From Gammaproteobacteria bacterium (GTDB taxonomy: Bacteria; Pseudomonadota; Gammaproteobacteria; S012-40): a stretch of 64,000 nucleotides of DNA. The position numbers were made by a program, and so were the translations under genes. Shown here one piece after another: positions 8,525 through 18,638 of this stretch. The notes under the pieces were generated by a model. That model was not told where the DNA came from, ran no database searches, and was given only the letters and a program-made list of their open reading frames with translations. Each line of letters starts with the position of its first letter. The first letter of the stretch is position 1. The stretch is from contig JAOUMY010000001.1 in NCBI GenBank assembly GCA_029881255.1, positions 806,001 to 870,000 on the forward strand. The letters are read 5' to 3'.

Positions 8525-9445
8525 TTAGCCTTCGATAAAATCGAATAGGGTTACTGTGTAATCCACCAGTGGCGTTGAGCCCAACTTGACTGGAATATCG
8601 GTGTGTCCGCCACCGCTTACTCGAACAGCGTGCTTGTTTACACCGTCTACACCAGGATGGTTTTTGTAAACAATCTCGCCGTGAGTATGAATGCTAAGAA
8701 AGTCATCCGCCGTACCGTGTATCCACAGTAGAGGCACGTTGGTAAGTTTTTTTATTTCCTCGGCGTTGTCGATTTTTAAATTCGTCACCATACTATCTGG
8801 TATGGCCAGCAGGGTGCTGTCCTGAACCATCACTTCCGCAGATGCGAAAGGCGCCTCAAGAATGATTTTTGATGCCACGAGATTACCTCGTGGATTAGCG
8901 GTTAGTTCGACTGCGGGAGCCGTTCCCATGCTAAAGCCATAAATAATGAAATCGCTCGACGCTAATCCTTCGCTTTCCAGCCAGTTGATGGCAGCCGCCG
9001 TATCCACGTAAAGACCTTCTTCACTAGGTTCGCCACCAGTCATGCCGAAACCTCGATAATCAAAGGCGAGCACACCATAGCGATTTTTGTCGCCCACATT
9101 GGCGAGTAGTTTTATCCTCGGCCAATAAAAATCCATGTGATCACGGTTGCCATGGCAGTACAGAATTACCTTGTAGCCTGGTGTCCCAATCTGCGTGCGG
9201 TCTCCGAGGAAATAAGAATAGACTTTCTGCTCTGATGTGCCGTCGTTAGATATGATCTCGTCTTGTAATGGAATGATAAGATTACTTGGTATGTTGTAAC
9301 TACTATCAACTGTAATATCAGTTTTACCTTGGTAATTGTCCAGAGAGTACTGTGTTAACGTGGAGTTATTGTACAAATTTGCATCTAGTCGGGCACACGC
9401 TGTCAGCGCAATAACAGAAGCAAAAAAAATCGATTTCATCTGCAT
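8525..9445 (-). CDS. alpha/beta hydrolase lipoprotein
   Basis: 306-residue predicted lipoprotein (ALTAC, Cys17) with an alpha/beta-hydrolase fold. Seen: oxyanion region YCHGN (96-100), FDYRGFGMTGG (128-138), nucleophile elbow GFSMG with Ser172, candidate acid D247 or D248 in GTADDF, and His281 in GGGHTD. That is a full catalytic triad, so an esterase or peptidase-like activity in the envelope is likely; substrate unknown. Its ATG shares one base with the stop of the preceding lipoprotein gene (TAATG), so the two are coupled. Confidence 0.88.
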   Translation of the reverse strand: MQMKSIFFASVIALTACARLDANLYNNSTLTQYSLDNYQGKTDITVDSSYNIPSNLIIPLQDEIISNDGTSEQKVYSYFLGDRTQIGTPGYKVILYCHGNRDHMDFYWPRIKLLANVGDKNRYGVLAFDYRGFGMTGGEPSEEGLYVDTAAAINWLESEGLASSDFIIYGFSMGTAPAVELTANPRGNLVASKIILEAPFASAEVMVQDSTLLAIPDSMVTNLKIDNAEEIKKLTNVPLLWIHGTADDFLSIHTHGEIVYKNHPGVDGVNKHAVRVSGGGHTDIPVKLGSTPLVDYTVTLFDFIEG

Positions 9446-10104
9446 TAGAATCGATACCCCATACTTAAATAAATGCCAAGGGTGCCATAGTCCAATGGAC
9501 CAAGATATTCGACGGCTATATTCTTGTTACTACTAAATGGAGCGAGATATTTGGCTTCAGCTGTAAGCCGCAGTCTACCCGGCAACCAGCTATAGCCCGC
9601 ATGTAGAGCGGGTACCCAATGAGTTGGCTGATCTTCACCATGAGCTCTGGCTTGGCGTAACTCAAACCAGTTGGCCATACCCACGTAGAAATAATCGGGG
9701 CCTTCGAAAGCCAGCCAATACAAATTCATATCAATTGAAGGGTATGCGGCATAGGCGAATTCCCATCGATCAACCATTAGGTTAAGTGCGGGGGCAAAAC
9801 TTACTCCCGGCAACATCCCGTCGGGCGGTAAAATCTCCTTTAAGACGCCAAGATCGATTTGCGCCACGCCGTATGCCGCAGCCGTGGTGTGCCAACCACC
9901 ATACAGTGTAAGGTCGGGTTTGAGGCCATAGCTTGCAGAAAGAGAGCTCAAGGGCATGGGGATGAAATTATCCCCAAAGCGAAAGATCGGCCCACCCACA
10001 TCTAGGCCCGCCTCCAATTGACCGGTGTGCAGCGGCTTCACTACGCGACTGTTCGTGCACGCAATAGAGCTGAGTAATAACACCAATACGACAATAGTTC
10101 TCAT
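9445..10104 (-). CDS. predicted outer-membrane lipoprotein, barrel-like
   Basis: Not a family I can name. 219 residues from the ATG at 10104, with a short hydrophobic signal ending SSIAC (Cys16; the -3 Ser makes the lipobox weak). The rest is rich in aromatic alternating strands (SASYGLKPDLTLYGGWHTT, LRLTAEAKYLAPF, LGIYLSMGYRF) and ends in Phe, as outer-membrane barrels often do. Coupled by TAATG to the hydrolase gene downstream, so both may act on the same envelope process. A longer frame to 10155 would overlap the next gene. Confidence 0.7.
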   Translation of the reverse strand: MRTIVVLVLLLSSIACTNSRVVKPLHTGQLEAGLDVGGPIFRFGDNFIPMPLSSLSASYGLKPDLTLYGGWHTTAAAYGVAQIDLGVLKEILPPDGMLPGVSFAPALNLMVDRWEFAYAAYPSIDMNLYWLAFEGPDYFYVGMANWFELRQARAHGEDQPTHWVPALHAGYSWLPGRLRLTAEAKYLAPFSSNKNIAVEYLGPLDYGTLGIYLSMGYRF

Positions 10105-10120
10105 AGGATTGTTATCAAAC

Positions 10121-10408
10121 CTAGTTTTCGGCCATCCACTTTTCCAGAATCTCAATCAACTTCTTTGCCTGATCCTTGCTAGAGATATTGAATTTCGATT
10201 TCTGTTGGTAGGCACCGTTGCGTTTCTGATAGCGACGTATACTGTATTTATCCGGCCCGTATTCTTGTTTGGTACGGTCCCAATCCTGGTAGCGGAAAAC
10301 CACGGTTGACCAAGCGCCTTTAGTCAAAACTTCCTTATCCAGCTCCTTAACGGTCACCTGGCCATCTTCAGTGTATTCAATAGTTAATTCATCTACGGTA
10401 GAAGCCAT
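10121..10408 (-). CDS. conserved small protein of unknown function
   Basis: 95-residue soluble, highly charged protein, started at the ATG at 10408 after AAAGGAAA. It has a compact look: strand-like N-terminus (ELTIEYTEDGQVTVKELDK), central VVFRYQDWDR and YSIRRYQKRNG, and a C-terminal helix (DQAKKLIEILEKWM). I recall similar small proteins in other Proteobacteria without known function. It lies 16 bases before the barrel-like lipoprotein gene and may be co-transcribed with it. Confidence 0.7.
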   Translation of the reverse strand: MASTVDELTIEYTEDGQVTVKELDKEVLTKGAWSTVVFRYQDWDRTKQEYGPDKYSIRRYQKRNGAYQQKSKFNISSKDQAKKLIEILEKWMAEN

Positions 10409-10485
10409 TTTTTTTCCTTTAGCGTGTGAGGCCAAAGCTTAACCATAATGAATGCTTTGGGGCAAGTTTTGTGGGCATATTTGAT

Positions 10486-11271
10486 CTAATGCAAATTAGA
10501 TAGGGTGATGATGATTTCAATGATTATGAGTATGGTTATATACCATTCCACCCGATGGGTGCTGCGATGACGCATGAGTTCGAGCAAAGTTTCGGCGGTG
10601 CGCGTGATCAGGTTCAGTTTCTGTTCGAGGGCGGTATGCCGTTCCTGCAATTCGTATTCGTCTTCCAGGCGCAAATAATTGCGTTCGAGATCGGGTCTGT
10701 CCCATAGCAGCTCGGGTTTTTCATTAACTTCTACACGACCAAGCATTTTGTGCTCGACAGCGAGGCTGGCGCCAACTTGTTTTAGTAGGGCTTTGCTGTT
10801 AACACCGCTACGCCCTTTTTGTTGCAGATTGGTGGCGAGAGGCTCCACGCGATTGATGACGTCGGCCACGAGTCGCTCGTAGTATGCCAGGGCAACACTC
10901 TTCGCAAGTATCTCAGCCAAGATCTGCATTTGCTCCAGATCGAAACTTTTCAGGTTGAGAGCGTCCTGATACATGCCCTCTGCACGATTTGGGTCTATGG
11001 TAACGAGCTGTTGTTCGGCTTCCGGTTCGTCAAGGTTAGCACGAGAAAAAGCGCCAATTTTTTCCAACAGGTCTTTTTCCTCGTCAATATCGAGATTAAA
11101 AAAGACAACGGAACCGTAGCGGAAAAGGATAACATAACCATGATTGTTAACCTGTATAGTTAAGGGATAGTCCGCGACAACCTCTCCCAGTTCACTGCTG
11201 CGTATGCGTAGCCGATCTGCGATATGGTGGGCTCTGACAATGAGTGTTTCGTCGTTGTTAAACTGAAGCAT
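10486..11271 (-). CDS. RMD1/YagE family membrane protein (DUF155)
   Basis: About 261 residues, homologous to yeast Rmd1-type proteins found in organelles and bacteria; bacterial function is unknown. Seen: FRYGSVVFFN (residues ~50-60), a helical region with EILAKSVALAYYERLV, and the family's C-terminal ending RVEWYITILIIIEIIITL, which is a single tail-anchor membrane segment at the extreme C-terminus. I start at the ATG at 11271 (MLQFNND); an in-frame start at 11301 is possible. Confidence 0.85.
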   Translation of the reverse strand: MLQFNNDETLIVRAHHIADRLRIRSSELGEVVADYPLTIQVNNHGYVILFRYGSVVFFNLDIDEEKDLLEKIGAFSRANLDEPEAEQQLVTIDPNRAEGMYQDALNLKSFDLEQMQILAEILAKSVALAYYERLVADVINRVEPLATNLQQKGRSGVNSKALLKQVGASLAVEHKMLGRVEVNEKPELLWDRPDLERNYLRLEDEYELQERHTALEQKLNLITRTAETLLELMRHRSTHRVEWYITILIIIEIIITLSNLH

Positions 11272-11356
11272 AACGGATTCCTTTTCCCAATTTGATTGCA
11301 TAAATGCTGCCGTTTAGACAGTTGCATATAGATAGGTTCTTGAGATAAGGGATAAT

Positions 11357-12661
11357 CTACAACAGCAGGGGATTGTGGAAGGCAACGGTTTGGTTGCGTC
11401 CGGTACTCTTTGCCTGAATAAGTGCCTGCTCGGCCTTGCGCAAAAGTTCGTCTTTTTCCAGGCCATCCTCAGGAAAGGATGCAATGCCGATACTAAGGCT
11501 TACTTTTACTTTTTTTCTATCAACTTCCACGCTGGTATCCAACATGGTTTTTCGCAATCTTTCAGCTGCATTTTCACTATCAGTTTTGTCTGTATTCGGG
11601 AGCATAATCAGAAATTTTTCTCCCCCTATGCGGAACATAAAATCACATTCTCTGAGTTGCTCAGTGGCAATGTTTGCAAATTTTACAAGTGTATCGTCAC
11701 CAGCAGAACGTCCGTACTTTTCATTTACACTTTTAAAATTATCGATGTCGAGAATCAAAATACTGAAGTAGTGTTCGTATCGACGCCCAGCCTGGGTATG
11801 ATGGGTTATGATTTCGTCACAGGCTCGCTGATTAAGTAGCCCGGTTAGATCATCTACGCGCGCAATTTGGCCAAGCTGAACGGACATTTTGTCCATAGAG
11901 TTTGCCATAACGTCAATATTGGTTGCCAGCTGACCGATTTCATCTTTGGTATTGAAATTAAGCCGATCCTTTAGATTGCCACCAGCAAGTTTCTCAGCCA
12001 TTTGCTTGATTCGAATTACCGGTTTTATGATTACATTATGGTTAACCCAAGTCGCGTATCCAACCAGTATGATTGTAAGTAAAGCCAAGGCACTTGCGTA
12101 CATAAAGTAGTCTTGCATGCGTAGACTGTTTGAGTTTTGGATATGATAAACACGTTGCATATCCTGGCTATGCCATCGTTCGAGTTCTTTGTGCATCGGA
12201 GCAATGTGTAAATTCACAATTTTGTCGATGAGGTTCATCCCGATGTCGTGTTCTTTTGGTAGTTGTAGTTGCAGGATTTGCGTCGCGACGGCATTGATTG
12301 CTTCAAGGTGTTTCGCGATGTTTGATATTTTTTTTCGTTCTTCTTCGACCATATGCTCTTGTTTGAGCAGTGAGTCCAGAGTGATGTTAAGTTGATTAAG
12401 CTGTTCCTGTGCTTGCTGTCTTTGAAACTTGTGGTGTTCCTGATGCTGGCCCATGACGAATACAGAAAGTGGGAAAAGAAGTTCAGTGGAATGGCGGTCT
12501 AGCTGGTTGATCTTGCCGCCTTCCTCGAACCAGTCGATTAATTGTTCAGAGTGTGCCTGTGAATGCGATAGTGCTAATCCCCCTACAAAAAGCAGTAATA
12601 GTATGACTATCGCAAGGATTGCGACCGGTAGACCGGTTTTGAGTCGTATACTGAGGCTCAC
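11357..12661 (-). CDS. membrane diguanylate cyclase with altered GGEKF motif
   Basis: 434 residues, GTG start. Order: membrane helix (12-31), periplasmic helical sensor (~32-185), membrane helix (~189-206), HAMP (~210-262), GGDEF domain (~268-430). The active-site loop at 346-350 reads GGEKF, not GG(D/E)EF: the metal-binding Glu348 is kept but the next, nearly invariant acid is Lys349 (codon 11615-11617 on the plus strand). The c-di-GMP inhibitory site RxxD (RECD, 337-340) is five residues upstream, and DxDNFK (305-310) is intact. Activity is therefore uncertain. No EAL domain is present. Confidence 0.9.
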   Translation of the reverse strand: MSLSIRLKTGLPVAILAIVILLLLFVGGLALSHSQAHSEQLIDWFEEGGKINQLDRHSTELLFPLSVFVMGQHQEHHKFQRQQAQEQLNQLNITLDSLLKQEHMVEEERKKISNIAKHLEAINAVATQILQLQLPKEHDIGMNLIDKIVNLHIAPMHKELERWHSQDMQRVYHIQNSNSLRMQDYFMYASALALLTIILVGYATWVNHNVIIKPVIRIKQMAEKLAGGNLKDRLNFNTKDEIGQLATNIDVMANSMDKMSVQLGQIARVDDLTGLLNQRACDEIITHHTQAGRRYEHYFSILILDIDNFKSVNEKYGRSAGDDTLVKFANIATEQLRECDFMFRIGGEKFLIMLPNTDKTDSENAAERLRKTMLDTSVEVDRKKVKVSLSIGIASFPEDGLEKDELLRKAEQALIQAKSTGRNQTVAFHNPLLL

Positions 12662-12756
12662 GTTCGACAGAATCTCTAAGCAGATGGAGGACGTGAACCT
12701 ATATCGGTATCTGGTGCCGAGAATTGATCGAAAAAATGAAAACTAGAGGAATGAAA

Positions 12757-12833
12757 TGGCGGAGCGGACGGGACTCGAACCCGCGACCCCCGGCGTGACA
12801 GGCCGGTATTCTAACCAACTGAACTACCGCTCC
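12757..12833 (-). tRNA. tRNA-Asp (GTC)
   Basis: 77 nt on the minus strand including an encoded CCA. Acceptor GGAGCGG pairs with CCGCTCC; anticodon loop CTGTCAC gives GTC; T-loop GTTCGAG is present. It closely resembles E. coli tRNA-Asp. Confidence 0.97.
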
Positions 12834-13085
12834 GCGGAGAGCGCGTAGTTTAGGGGAATCAATCACAAAAAGCCATCGAAAATATGTCGCAATTGCCTAT
12901 CTCTTTTGAGGCGGAAATATCTTGCCGTTTACGCTGCGTAATATCGAGCTTGGTGATAGTGATTATTATTTAAAAATACATTTTAGGTTATTTATTCAGC
13001 CACTTACTGACTATTCTGGAAGTTTATCTTGCGATTGGCACGCGCTTCGCTCCTGTCTTTACAGTTTCTTTGCCAGGTAGAAATT

Positions 13086-13997
13086 ATGATTTCCGTAATA
13101 TCTGAGGTAACCGCTTTCGACACATTCTTGGAAGACGAGGGAGGGGCGGCGCTCACCCGCGAATCTCATCTCAATTCCGGTCAGGTACTGCGTCTGAGTA
13201 GCCGCCTTCAATCGACTCTCGATGTATATACGCTTATTGAATCCTTCGACCGCGAGCTGAAGAGCCTGGTCCAATTTTCGAGCGTGACTTACTCCAACGA
13301 GGCTTTGTCATTAATCAGAACCTTAGGTAATCCGGCGCAACATAGTCTGCGGTACAGGCTTGTTTTGCCAGACCATGAAATCCTTGGTCTTATTGAAGTG
13401 ACAAGTGTCGCGCGATTCAGCCCGGAAGACATCGAACTAATCGAGTTCATGATTAGTAATCTCGTATATCCGTTACGCAATGCGTTGCTTTATTACAGGG
13501 CTCAACAGGCGGCATATAAGGATTCACTCACCGGATTTAATAATCGCGCGATGTTTGAGCTATCCCTGGAGCGGGAGATCAGCCTGGCCAGGCGTCATAG
13601 TAGCCCATTGAGCTTGTTATGCATTGATATTGACCATTTTAAGAAATTCAATGACTTGCACGGACATTTGGTCGGAGATAAGGTGCTCAAAGCAGTGGCT
13701 GAAGGTATTGGTGTCTGCATACGTGGGAGTGATGTGGTCTTCCGATATGGTGGCGAAGAGTTTGTTGTTTTGCTCAGCAATACCAATATTGTAGGCGCGT
13801 GTAATCTGGCTGAGCGCATACGCAGAAGGATTTCCAGTAGTTTCTGCATTCATAATGATCAACAGTTAGCAGTTACTGTCAGTATCGGCGCTGTAGCGCT
13901 TGCTGAAGAAGCGGGCTGGCGGGAATTTTTTGAGAAAGCCGACAAGGCGCTCTACACTGCTAAACGTTGTGGGCGAAATTGTGTGCGCACTGTGTAA
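13086..13997 (+). CDS. diguanylate cyclase with GAF-like N-terminal domain
   Basis: 303 residues from the ATG at 13086 (an upstream TTG at 13029 is a weaker start). The first ~135 residues look like a GAF-type sensor (YRLVLPDHEILGLIEVTS, FSPEDIELIEFM). The GGDEF domain begins at KDSLTGFNNR; metal and substrate residues are intact in DIDHFKKFND and GGEEF (222-226), and the RxxD inhibitory site (RGSD, 213-216) is correctly spaced. No membrane helices, so it should be a cytosolic, probably active c-di-GMP synthase. It lies across tRNA-Asp from the other cyclase on the opposite strand. Confidence 0.92.
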   Translation: MISVISEVTAFDTFLEDEGGAALTRESHLNSGQVLRLSSRLQSTLDVYTLIESFDRELKSLVQFSSVTYSNEALSLIRTLGNPAQHSLRYRLVLPDHEILGLIEVTSVARFSPEDIELIEFMISNLVYPLRNALLYYRAQQAAYKDSLTGFNNRAMFELSLEREISLARRHSSPLSLLCIDIDHFKKFNDLHGHLVGDKVLKAVAEGIGVCIRGSDVVFRYGGEEFVVLLSNTNIVGACNLAERIRRRISSSFCIHNDQQLAVTVSIGAVALAEEAGWREFFEKADKALYTAKRCGRNCVRTV

Positions 13998-13999
13998 AC

Positions 14000-14494
14000 T
14001 CAGTCAGCAAATTCTAGTCGCTCGGCGAATTTTTCCAAGGCTTTTTGAGCGCAGAGTTCGTCGTTATCTCCGCCGGGGGCGCCACTTACGCCAATCGCTC
14101 CAAGCAGATTGCCACCGGCCGTGACGGGTATAGCACCGCGCAACATGAGTAAGCCATCTACATGGTTGAGTTCTTGACGTATATCCTGGCGGTTTTTTAC
14201 TAGTTCACCGGATTTAATGCCGGCCATGATAGTGGCGTTAGCCTTTTCTTCTGCTATTTGTATGGTAAAACGCGGTGCAAGAGAGCTCCTGATAACCACC
14301 TGGGTGATAGCATTTCTATCCACGACGACGGCGCTAACCTGATAGCCCAATCCTTCACAAATATTGACCGCTGAAGATGCTAGCTCTACGGCTAAGGTGT
14401 GCGTGAGCGTGCGCGTTGATACTACATCAACGGCTGCGGTTTCGGTGCTGAAAGCGATGATGAGGATATATGCCAGTATTTTGAATCGTTGCAT
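14000..14494 (-). CDS. exported HbpS/GlcG-like protein (DUF336)
   Basis: 164 residues from the ATG at 14494, with a signal peptide (residues 1-22, ending TAAV-type). The mature part is a DUF336/HbpS-like domain: ALEKF at the end, GAIPVTAGGNLLGAIGVSGAPG is split by the typical glycine-rich turn, and IAEEKANATI is the family helix. Members include heme-binding HbpS and GlcG, but the heme ligand cannot be confirmed here. A periplasmic location is likely. It converges with the diguanylate cyclase gene, two bases apart. Confidence 0.83.
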   Translation of the reverse strand: MQRFKILAYILIIAFSTETAAVDVVSTRTLTHTLAVELASSAVNICEGLGYQVSAVVVDRNAITQVVIRSSLAPRFTIQIAEEKANATIMAGIKSGELVKNRQDIRQELNHVDGLLMLRGAIPVTAGGNLLGAIGVSGAPGGDNDELCAQKALEKFAERLEFAD

Positions 14495-14554
14495 GGTTTG
14501 GAACTCGATTAAGAGAATTCCTACTATCACAGCAAATTCGAATTCTCTTGTAAA

Positions 14555-14734
14555 TCAGTGTTTGCGGTCTTGGGCGGGCTTAGCGCGCATCTGCATGACG
14601 ATCAGGGTGATGGCCACCAGACTACTGAAGACAGAGATTGGGGCTAGAACGGATAAAAAGCTTTGGCCAAGAACACTTATTATGCTCAGCGTTAACAAGC
14701 TTCCTACCCAGATGTTGTAGCGTTCTTTACACAT
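14555..14734 (-). CDS. small two-helix membrane protein
   Basis: 59 residues from the ATG at 14734 with two hydrophobic segments (about 9-26 and 29-47) and a basic tail (QMRAKPAQDRKH). No family recognised. The upstream HbpS-like gene ends the possibility of overlap on that side, and the frame is free of other genes, so it may be real, but evidence is limited to composition and context. Confidence 0.4.
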   Translation of the reverse strand: MCKERYNIWVGSLLTLSIISVLGQSFLSVLAPISVFSSLVAITLIVMQMRAKPAQDRKH

Positions 14735-14860
14735 AGGGTACACGCTAACAACCAAGAATTAACACTAGATTAATTGGTTATATCACTGATTTATATAATG
14801 ATATTTCGATTCGTTACCTATTTCTCGTATGCCATTGTTTTATATCGGTATTCCTGTGTG

Positions 14861-17800
14861 TTAAGAGTCGTAACCGAGATTGGGTGCTAGCCATTTCTCT
14901 GCCTCTTCCACCGACATATTCTTGCGCGTTGCGTAGTCCTCAATCTGGTCACGATAGATTTTTCCAACATTGAAGTAGCGTGAATCAGGGTGAGAGAAAT
15001 ATATGCCACTGACAGAGGCGGTAGGCATCATGGCGTAGTGCTCTGTGAGTTCGATGCCAGTGTGTTTTTCGACCTCTAATACTTCCCACAATGTTCCTTT
15101 TTCGGTGTGTTCTGGACAGGCAGGATAGCCTGGGGCGGGTCGGATTCCGGCATACTTCTCAGCGATTAGATCCTGATTGTCGAGGTCTTCTTCGGTATAT
15201 CCCCAGAACTCTGTGCGTACGCGCTGATGCAGGCGTTCGGCAAAGGCTTCCGCCAGTCTGTCAGCCAGCGCCTTCAACATAATCGCGTTGTAGTCGTCAT
15301 GGTGATCTTCGAAGCGTTTGACATGCTCGTCAATGCCGATACCTGCGGTACAGGCGAATAACCCAATATGGTCAGCAATACCGGTTGTTTTGGGCGCAAT
15401 AAAGTCTGCCAATGATTGATTGGGTTTTCCGTCTGGACGCTCCTGCTGCTGCCTTAGAAAATGAAGGCGTGCGTTTACCTTGTCGCGATTTTCATCGGCA
15501 TATATTTCCACGGTGTCGTCATCGACGCAGTTTGCTGGATAAATCCGAATTACCGCTTTGGCCTTTAACCATTGATGGCGAATGATTTCGTCGAGCATCT
15601 GTTGCGCGTCATTGAACAGTTTTTTTGCTTCCTCACCTTTTTGTGCATCGTCGAAAATTTTTGGATAGCTTCCGCGTAGTTCCCAAGAGTGGAAGAAAGG
15701 CGTCCAGTCGATGTATTGAACCAGTTCTTCGAGGGAATAATTCTCGAAGACAACCAGGCTGCTGTCATTAGGCGTTGGCGCCTCGTAAAATTGCCAGTCG
15801 ATACGCGTCTTGTTTTCTCGCGCCTGCGCGATGCTTAGTTTTTTCGCGCCGATTTGGCGACCTGCGTGCTGGATGCGTACCGCTTCATATTCGTCTTTTA
15901 TCTTTTTAACGAACGCGGTTTTATTGTCCTTGCTAATCAGATTTTGCGCGACGCCCACAGCTCGAGAGGCATCTTTAACCCAAACGGTCTGAGAGGCATT
16001 GTAATGCGGATCAATTTTTACTGCTGTATGTGCGCGTGAAGTTGTCGCTCCACCAATCATTAAGGGGATATCAAAGCCCTGGCGCTGCATTTCTTTTGCG
16101 ATGTGCGACATTTCTTCTAGAGAAGGTGTAATCAGGCCGCTTAAACCAATGATGTCTACGTCGTGTTCTTTGGCGGCTTCCAGAATCTTTTGTGCAGGGA
16201 CCATGACGCCCAGGTCGAAAACTTCGAAGTTATTACACTGCAAGACAACGCCAACGATATTCTTACCGATGTCGTGTACATCACCTTTTACCGTAGCCAT
16301 TAATATTCTACCGGCAGCACGATCACCGGCCTTTTTCGACGCTTCAATATAGGGAATCAGATAAGCGACGGCCTTTTTCATAACGCGCGCAGATTTCACT
16401 ACTTGCGGCAGAAACATTTTACCCTCGCCGAAGAGATCACCCACGACGTTCATACCGTCCATCAATGGCCCTTCGATAACCTGTATTGGTTCTGGAAATG
16501 AAACGCGCGCTTCTTCCGTATCGCCTTCAATAAAGGCGTCTATGCCTTTCACCAGTGCGTGGGTCAGGCGTTCTCCTACAGGAAGTTTGCGCCACTCCTG
16601 TTCGTCATCTTTGGTCTTGCTGCTTTCACCCTCGCGATATTTGTCGGCGATCTCCAATAGTCTTTCAGTTGAGTCTTCGCGTCGATTGAGAACAACGTCC
16701 TCGACACGTTCGCGCAGTTCTTGCGGTAAGTCATCGTATACGGCTAGCTGTCCGGCATTGACTATACCCATGTCCATGCCGGCTTTAATCGCGTGATAGA
16801 GAAACACCGCGTGAATAGCTTCACGTACGGCATTATTGCCGCGAAAAGAAAATGACACATTGGATACGCCGCCAGAGATCATCGCGTGAGGCAGGGCTTT
16901 TTTTATCTTGCGAGTTGCTTCGATAAAGTCGACCCCGTAGTTATTGTGTTCCTCGATACCCGTCGCTACGGCGAAAATATTGGGGTCAAATATGATGTCT
17001 TCCGGTGGAAAACCGATTTGCTCTGTCAGGATGCGATAGGAACGCTGGCATATTTCGAATTTGCGTGCCTGCGTGTCTGCCTGTCCGGTTTCATCAAAGG
17101 CCATAACAATGACCGCAGCACCGTACTTTCTCACCAGCTTCGCATGTTTGATAAATTCCGCTTCGCCTTCCTTTAGGCTGATGGAGTTGACGATGCCTTT
17201 ACCCTGTATGCACTTGAGTCCCGCTTCGATGATTTCCCACTTGGAAGAGTCAATCATGAAGGGTACGCGTGAAATGTCCGGTTCAGACGCGCATAGATTG
17301 AGAAAACGCTGCATTGCCTGTACGCCGTCGAGCATAGCCTCGTCCATGTTTACATCGACTATTTGCGCACCGTTCTCTACCTGATCACGTGCGATATCGA
17401 GGGCGGTATCGTAGTCGCCTTCAAGAACCAGGCGTTTGAATCGCGCGGAGCCGGTTACATTGGTTCGTTCGCCCACGTTGACAAATAAAGAATCCTCTCC
17501 GATATTGAGCGGCTCCAGACCGCTTAGACGGCACTCTGTCGAGACCTCAGCCTGTTTACGTGGCGGATAAGGTGCTACCGCTTTTGCAATAGCCGCTATA
17601 TGTGGCGGCGTTGTACCGCAACAGCCACCGACGATATTGATGAAACCGCTTTTTGCCCAATCGGCTAACTCTTCTGCCATCCCTTCCGGGCTGAGATCGT
17701 ATTCGCCAAACTCATTGGGCAGGCCGGCATTGGGATGTACGTTGACGCAAACATTCGAGACGCGGGACATTTCCTCGAGGAAGGGGCGAAGCAAATCTGG

Positions 17801-18553
17801 CCCAAGGGCGCAGTTAAGTCCAATGCTCACGGGGTTGATATGGCGTAATGAATTGTAAAAGGCTTCGGTGGTCTGCCCCGATAAAGTGCGTCCACTAGCA
17901 TCGGTAATTGTTCCCGAAATCATGACGGGCAGTTTAAGCATGTTTTGCTCGAAAAAAGTTTCTATGGCAAACAGGGCCGCCTTGGCATTCAGTGTGTCGA
18001 ATATGGTTTCCACTAAAAGAATATCGGCGCCACCATCGACCAGTCCTCTTATCGCTTCGAGATAGGATTCGACCAGTTGATCAAAATTGACATTACGAAA
18101 GCCAGGGTCGTTTACGTCCGGAGAGATACTCGCTGTACGGTTTGTTGGGCCGAGTACGCCAGCAACAAAACGAGGTTTGGATGGGTCTTTTGCCGTGTAT
18201 TCATCGGCGGCCTCGCGCGCCAGTTTTGCCGATTCGAGATTGAGTTCGTACGACAATTCTTCCATGTGGTAATCCGCCATGGAAATGGAATTGGCGTTAA
18301 AGGTATTGGTCTCAAGGATGTCACATCCCGCATCGAGATAAGCGCAGTGGATTTCTTTGATTACCGCAGGTTTGGTCAGCGTCAGTAAATCATTGTTTCC
18401 TTTAAGGTCAGAATTCCAATCCTTATACCGTTCTCCACGATAGTCTGCTTCTTCCAGTTTGTGTCGCTGGATCATGGTACCCATAGCGCCATCAAGGATT
18501 AAAATGCGTTGGTCCAGGGCCTGGAGAAATAATTCGGTACGGATTGCTGACAT
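14861..18553 (-). CDS. metH: cobalamin-dependent methionine synthase
   Basis: Transfers a methyl group from 5-methyl-THF through cobalamin to homocysteine. 1230 residues from the ATG at 18553. All four modules are seen: homocysteine/zinc domain ([11 protein letters not shown], and the zinc cysteines in GGCCGTTP), pterin-binding domain ([22 protein letters not shown]), cobalamin domain with the cobalt-ligand His in [10 protein letters not shown], and the C-terminal AdoMet activation domain ending in [11 protein letters not shown]. The gene is about 85 bases after the LVIVD-repeat gene on the same strand; there is no room for a cobalamin riboswitch directly upstream. Confidence 0.97.
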   Translation of the reverse strand: MSAIRTELFLQALDQRILILDGAMGTMIQRHKLEEADYRGERYKDWNSDLKGNNDLLTLTKPAVIKEIHCAYLDAGCDILETNTFNANSISMADYHMEELSYELNLESAKLAREAADEYTAKDPSKPRFVAGVLGPTNRTASISPDVNDPGFRNVNFDQLVESYLEAIRGLVDGGADILLVETIFDTLNAKAALFAIETFFEQNMLKLPVMISGTITDASGRTLSGQTTEAFYNSLRHINPVSIGLNCALGPDLLRPFLEEMSRVSNVCVNVHPNAGLPNEFGEYDLSPEGMAEELADWAKSGFINIVGGCCGTTPPHIAAIAKAVAPYPPRKQAEVSTECRLSGLEPLNIGEDSLFVNVGERTNVTGSARFKRLVLEGDYDTALDIARDQVENGAQIVDVNMDEAMLDGVQAMQRFLNLCASEPDISRVPFMIDSSKWEIIEAGLKCIQGKGIVNSISLKEGEAEFIKHAKLVRKYGAAVIVMAFDETGQADTQARKFEICQRSYRILTEQIGFPPEDIIFDPNIFAVATGIEEHNNYGVDFIEATRKIKKALPHAMISGGVSNVSFSFRGNNAVREAIHAVFLYHAIKAGMDMGIVNAGQLAVYDDLPQELRERVEDVVLNRREDSTERLLEIADKYREGESSKTKDDEQEWRKLPVGERLTHALVKGIDAFIEGDTEEARVSFPEPIQVIEGPLMDGMNVVGDLFGEGKMFLPQVVKSARVMKKAVAYLIPYIEASKKAGDRAAGRILMATVKGDVHDIGKNIVGVVLQCNNFEVFDLGVMVPAQKILEAAKEHDVDIIGLSGLITPSLEEMSHIAKEMQRQGFDIPLMIGGATTSRAHTAVKIDPHYNASQTVWVKDASRAVGVAQNLISKDNKTAFVKKIKDEYEAVRIQHAGRQIGAKKLSIAQARENKTRIDWQFYEAPTPNDSSLVVFENYSLEELVQYIDWTPFFHSWELRGSYPKIFDDAQKGEEAKKLFNDAQQMLDEIIRHQWLKAKAVIRIYPANCVDDDTVEIYADENRDKVNARLHFLRQQQERPDGKPNQSLADFIAPKTTGIADHIGLFACTAGIGIDEHVKRFEDHHDDYNAIMLKALADRLAEAFAERLHQRVRTEFWGYTEEDLDNQDLIAEKYAGIRPAPGYPACPEHTEKGTLWEVLEVEKHTGIELTEHYAMMPTASVSGIYFSHPDSRYFNVGKIYRDQIEDYATRKNMSVEEAEKWLAPNLGYDS

Positions 18554-18638
18554 GATGATTCCACTATTGGTCGATGCAAAGCCGCGTATTCTACCACACA
18601 AGCCTGCAGCAGCGAGTCTAAGACTCGATTAATAGATA

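Noticed and set aside
12757-13085. tRNA-Asp as an integration site
   Set aside because: No integrase, direct repeat of the tRNA end or foreign gene cluster was seen next to it.
18554-18638. Cobalamin riboswitch ahead of metH
   Set aside because: Only 85 bases separate metH from the preceding stop, too short for the riboswitch, and no B12-box sequence was seen.
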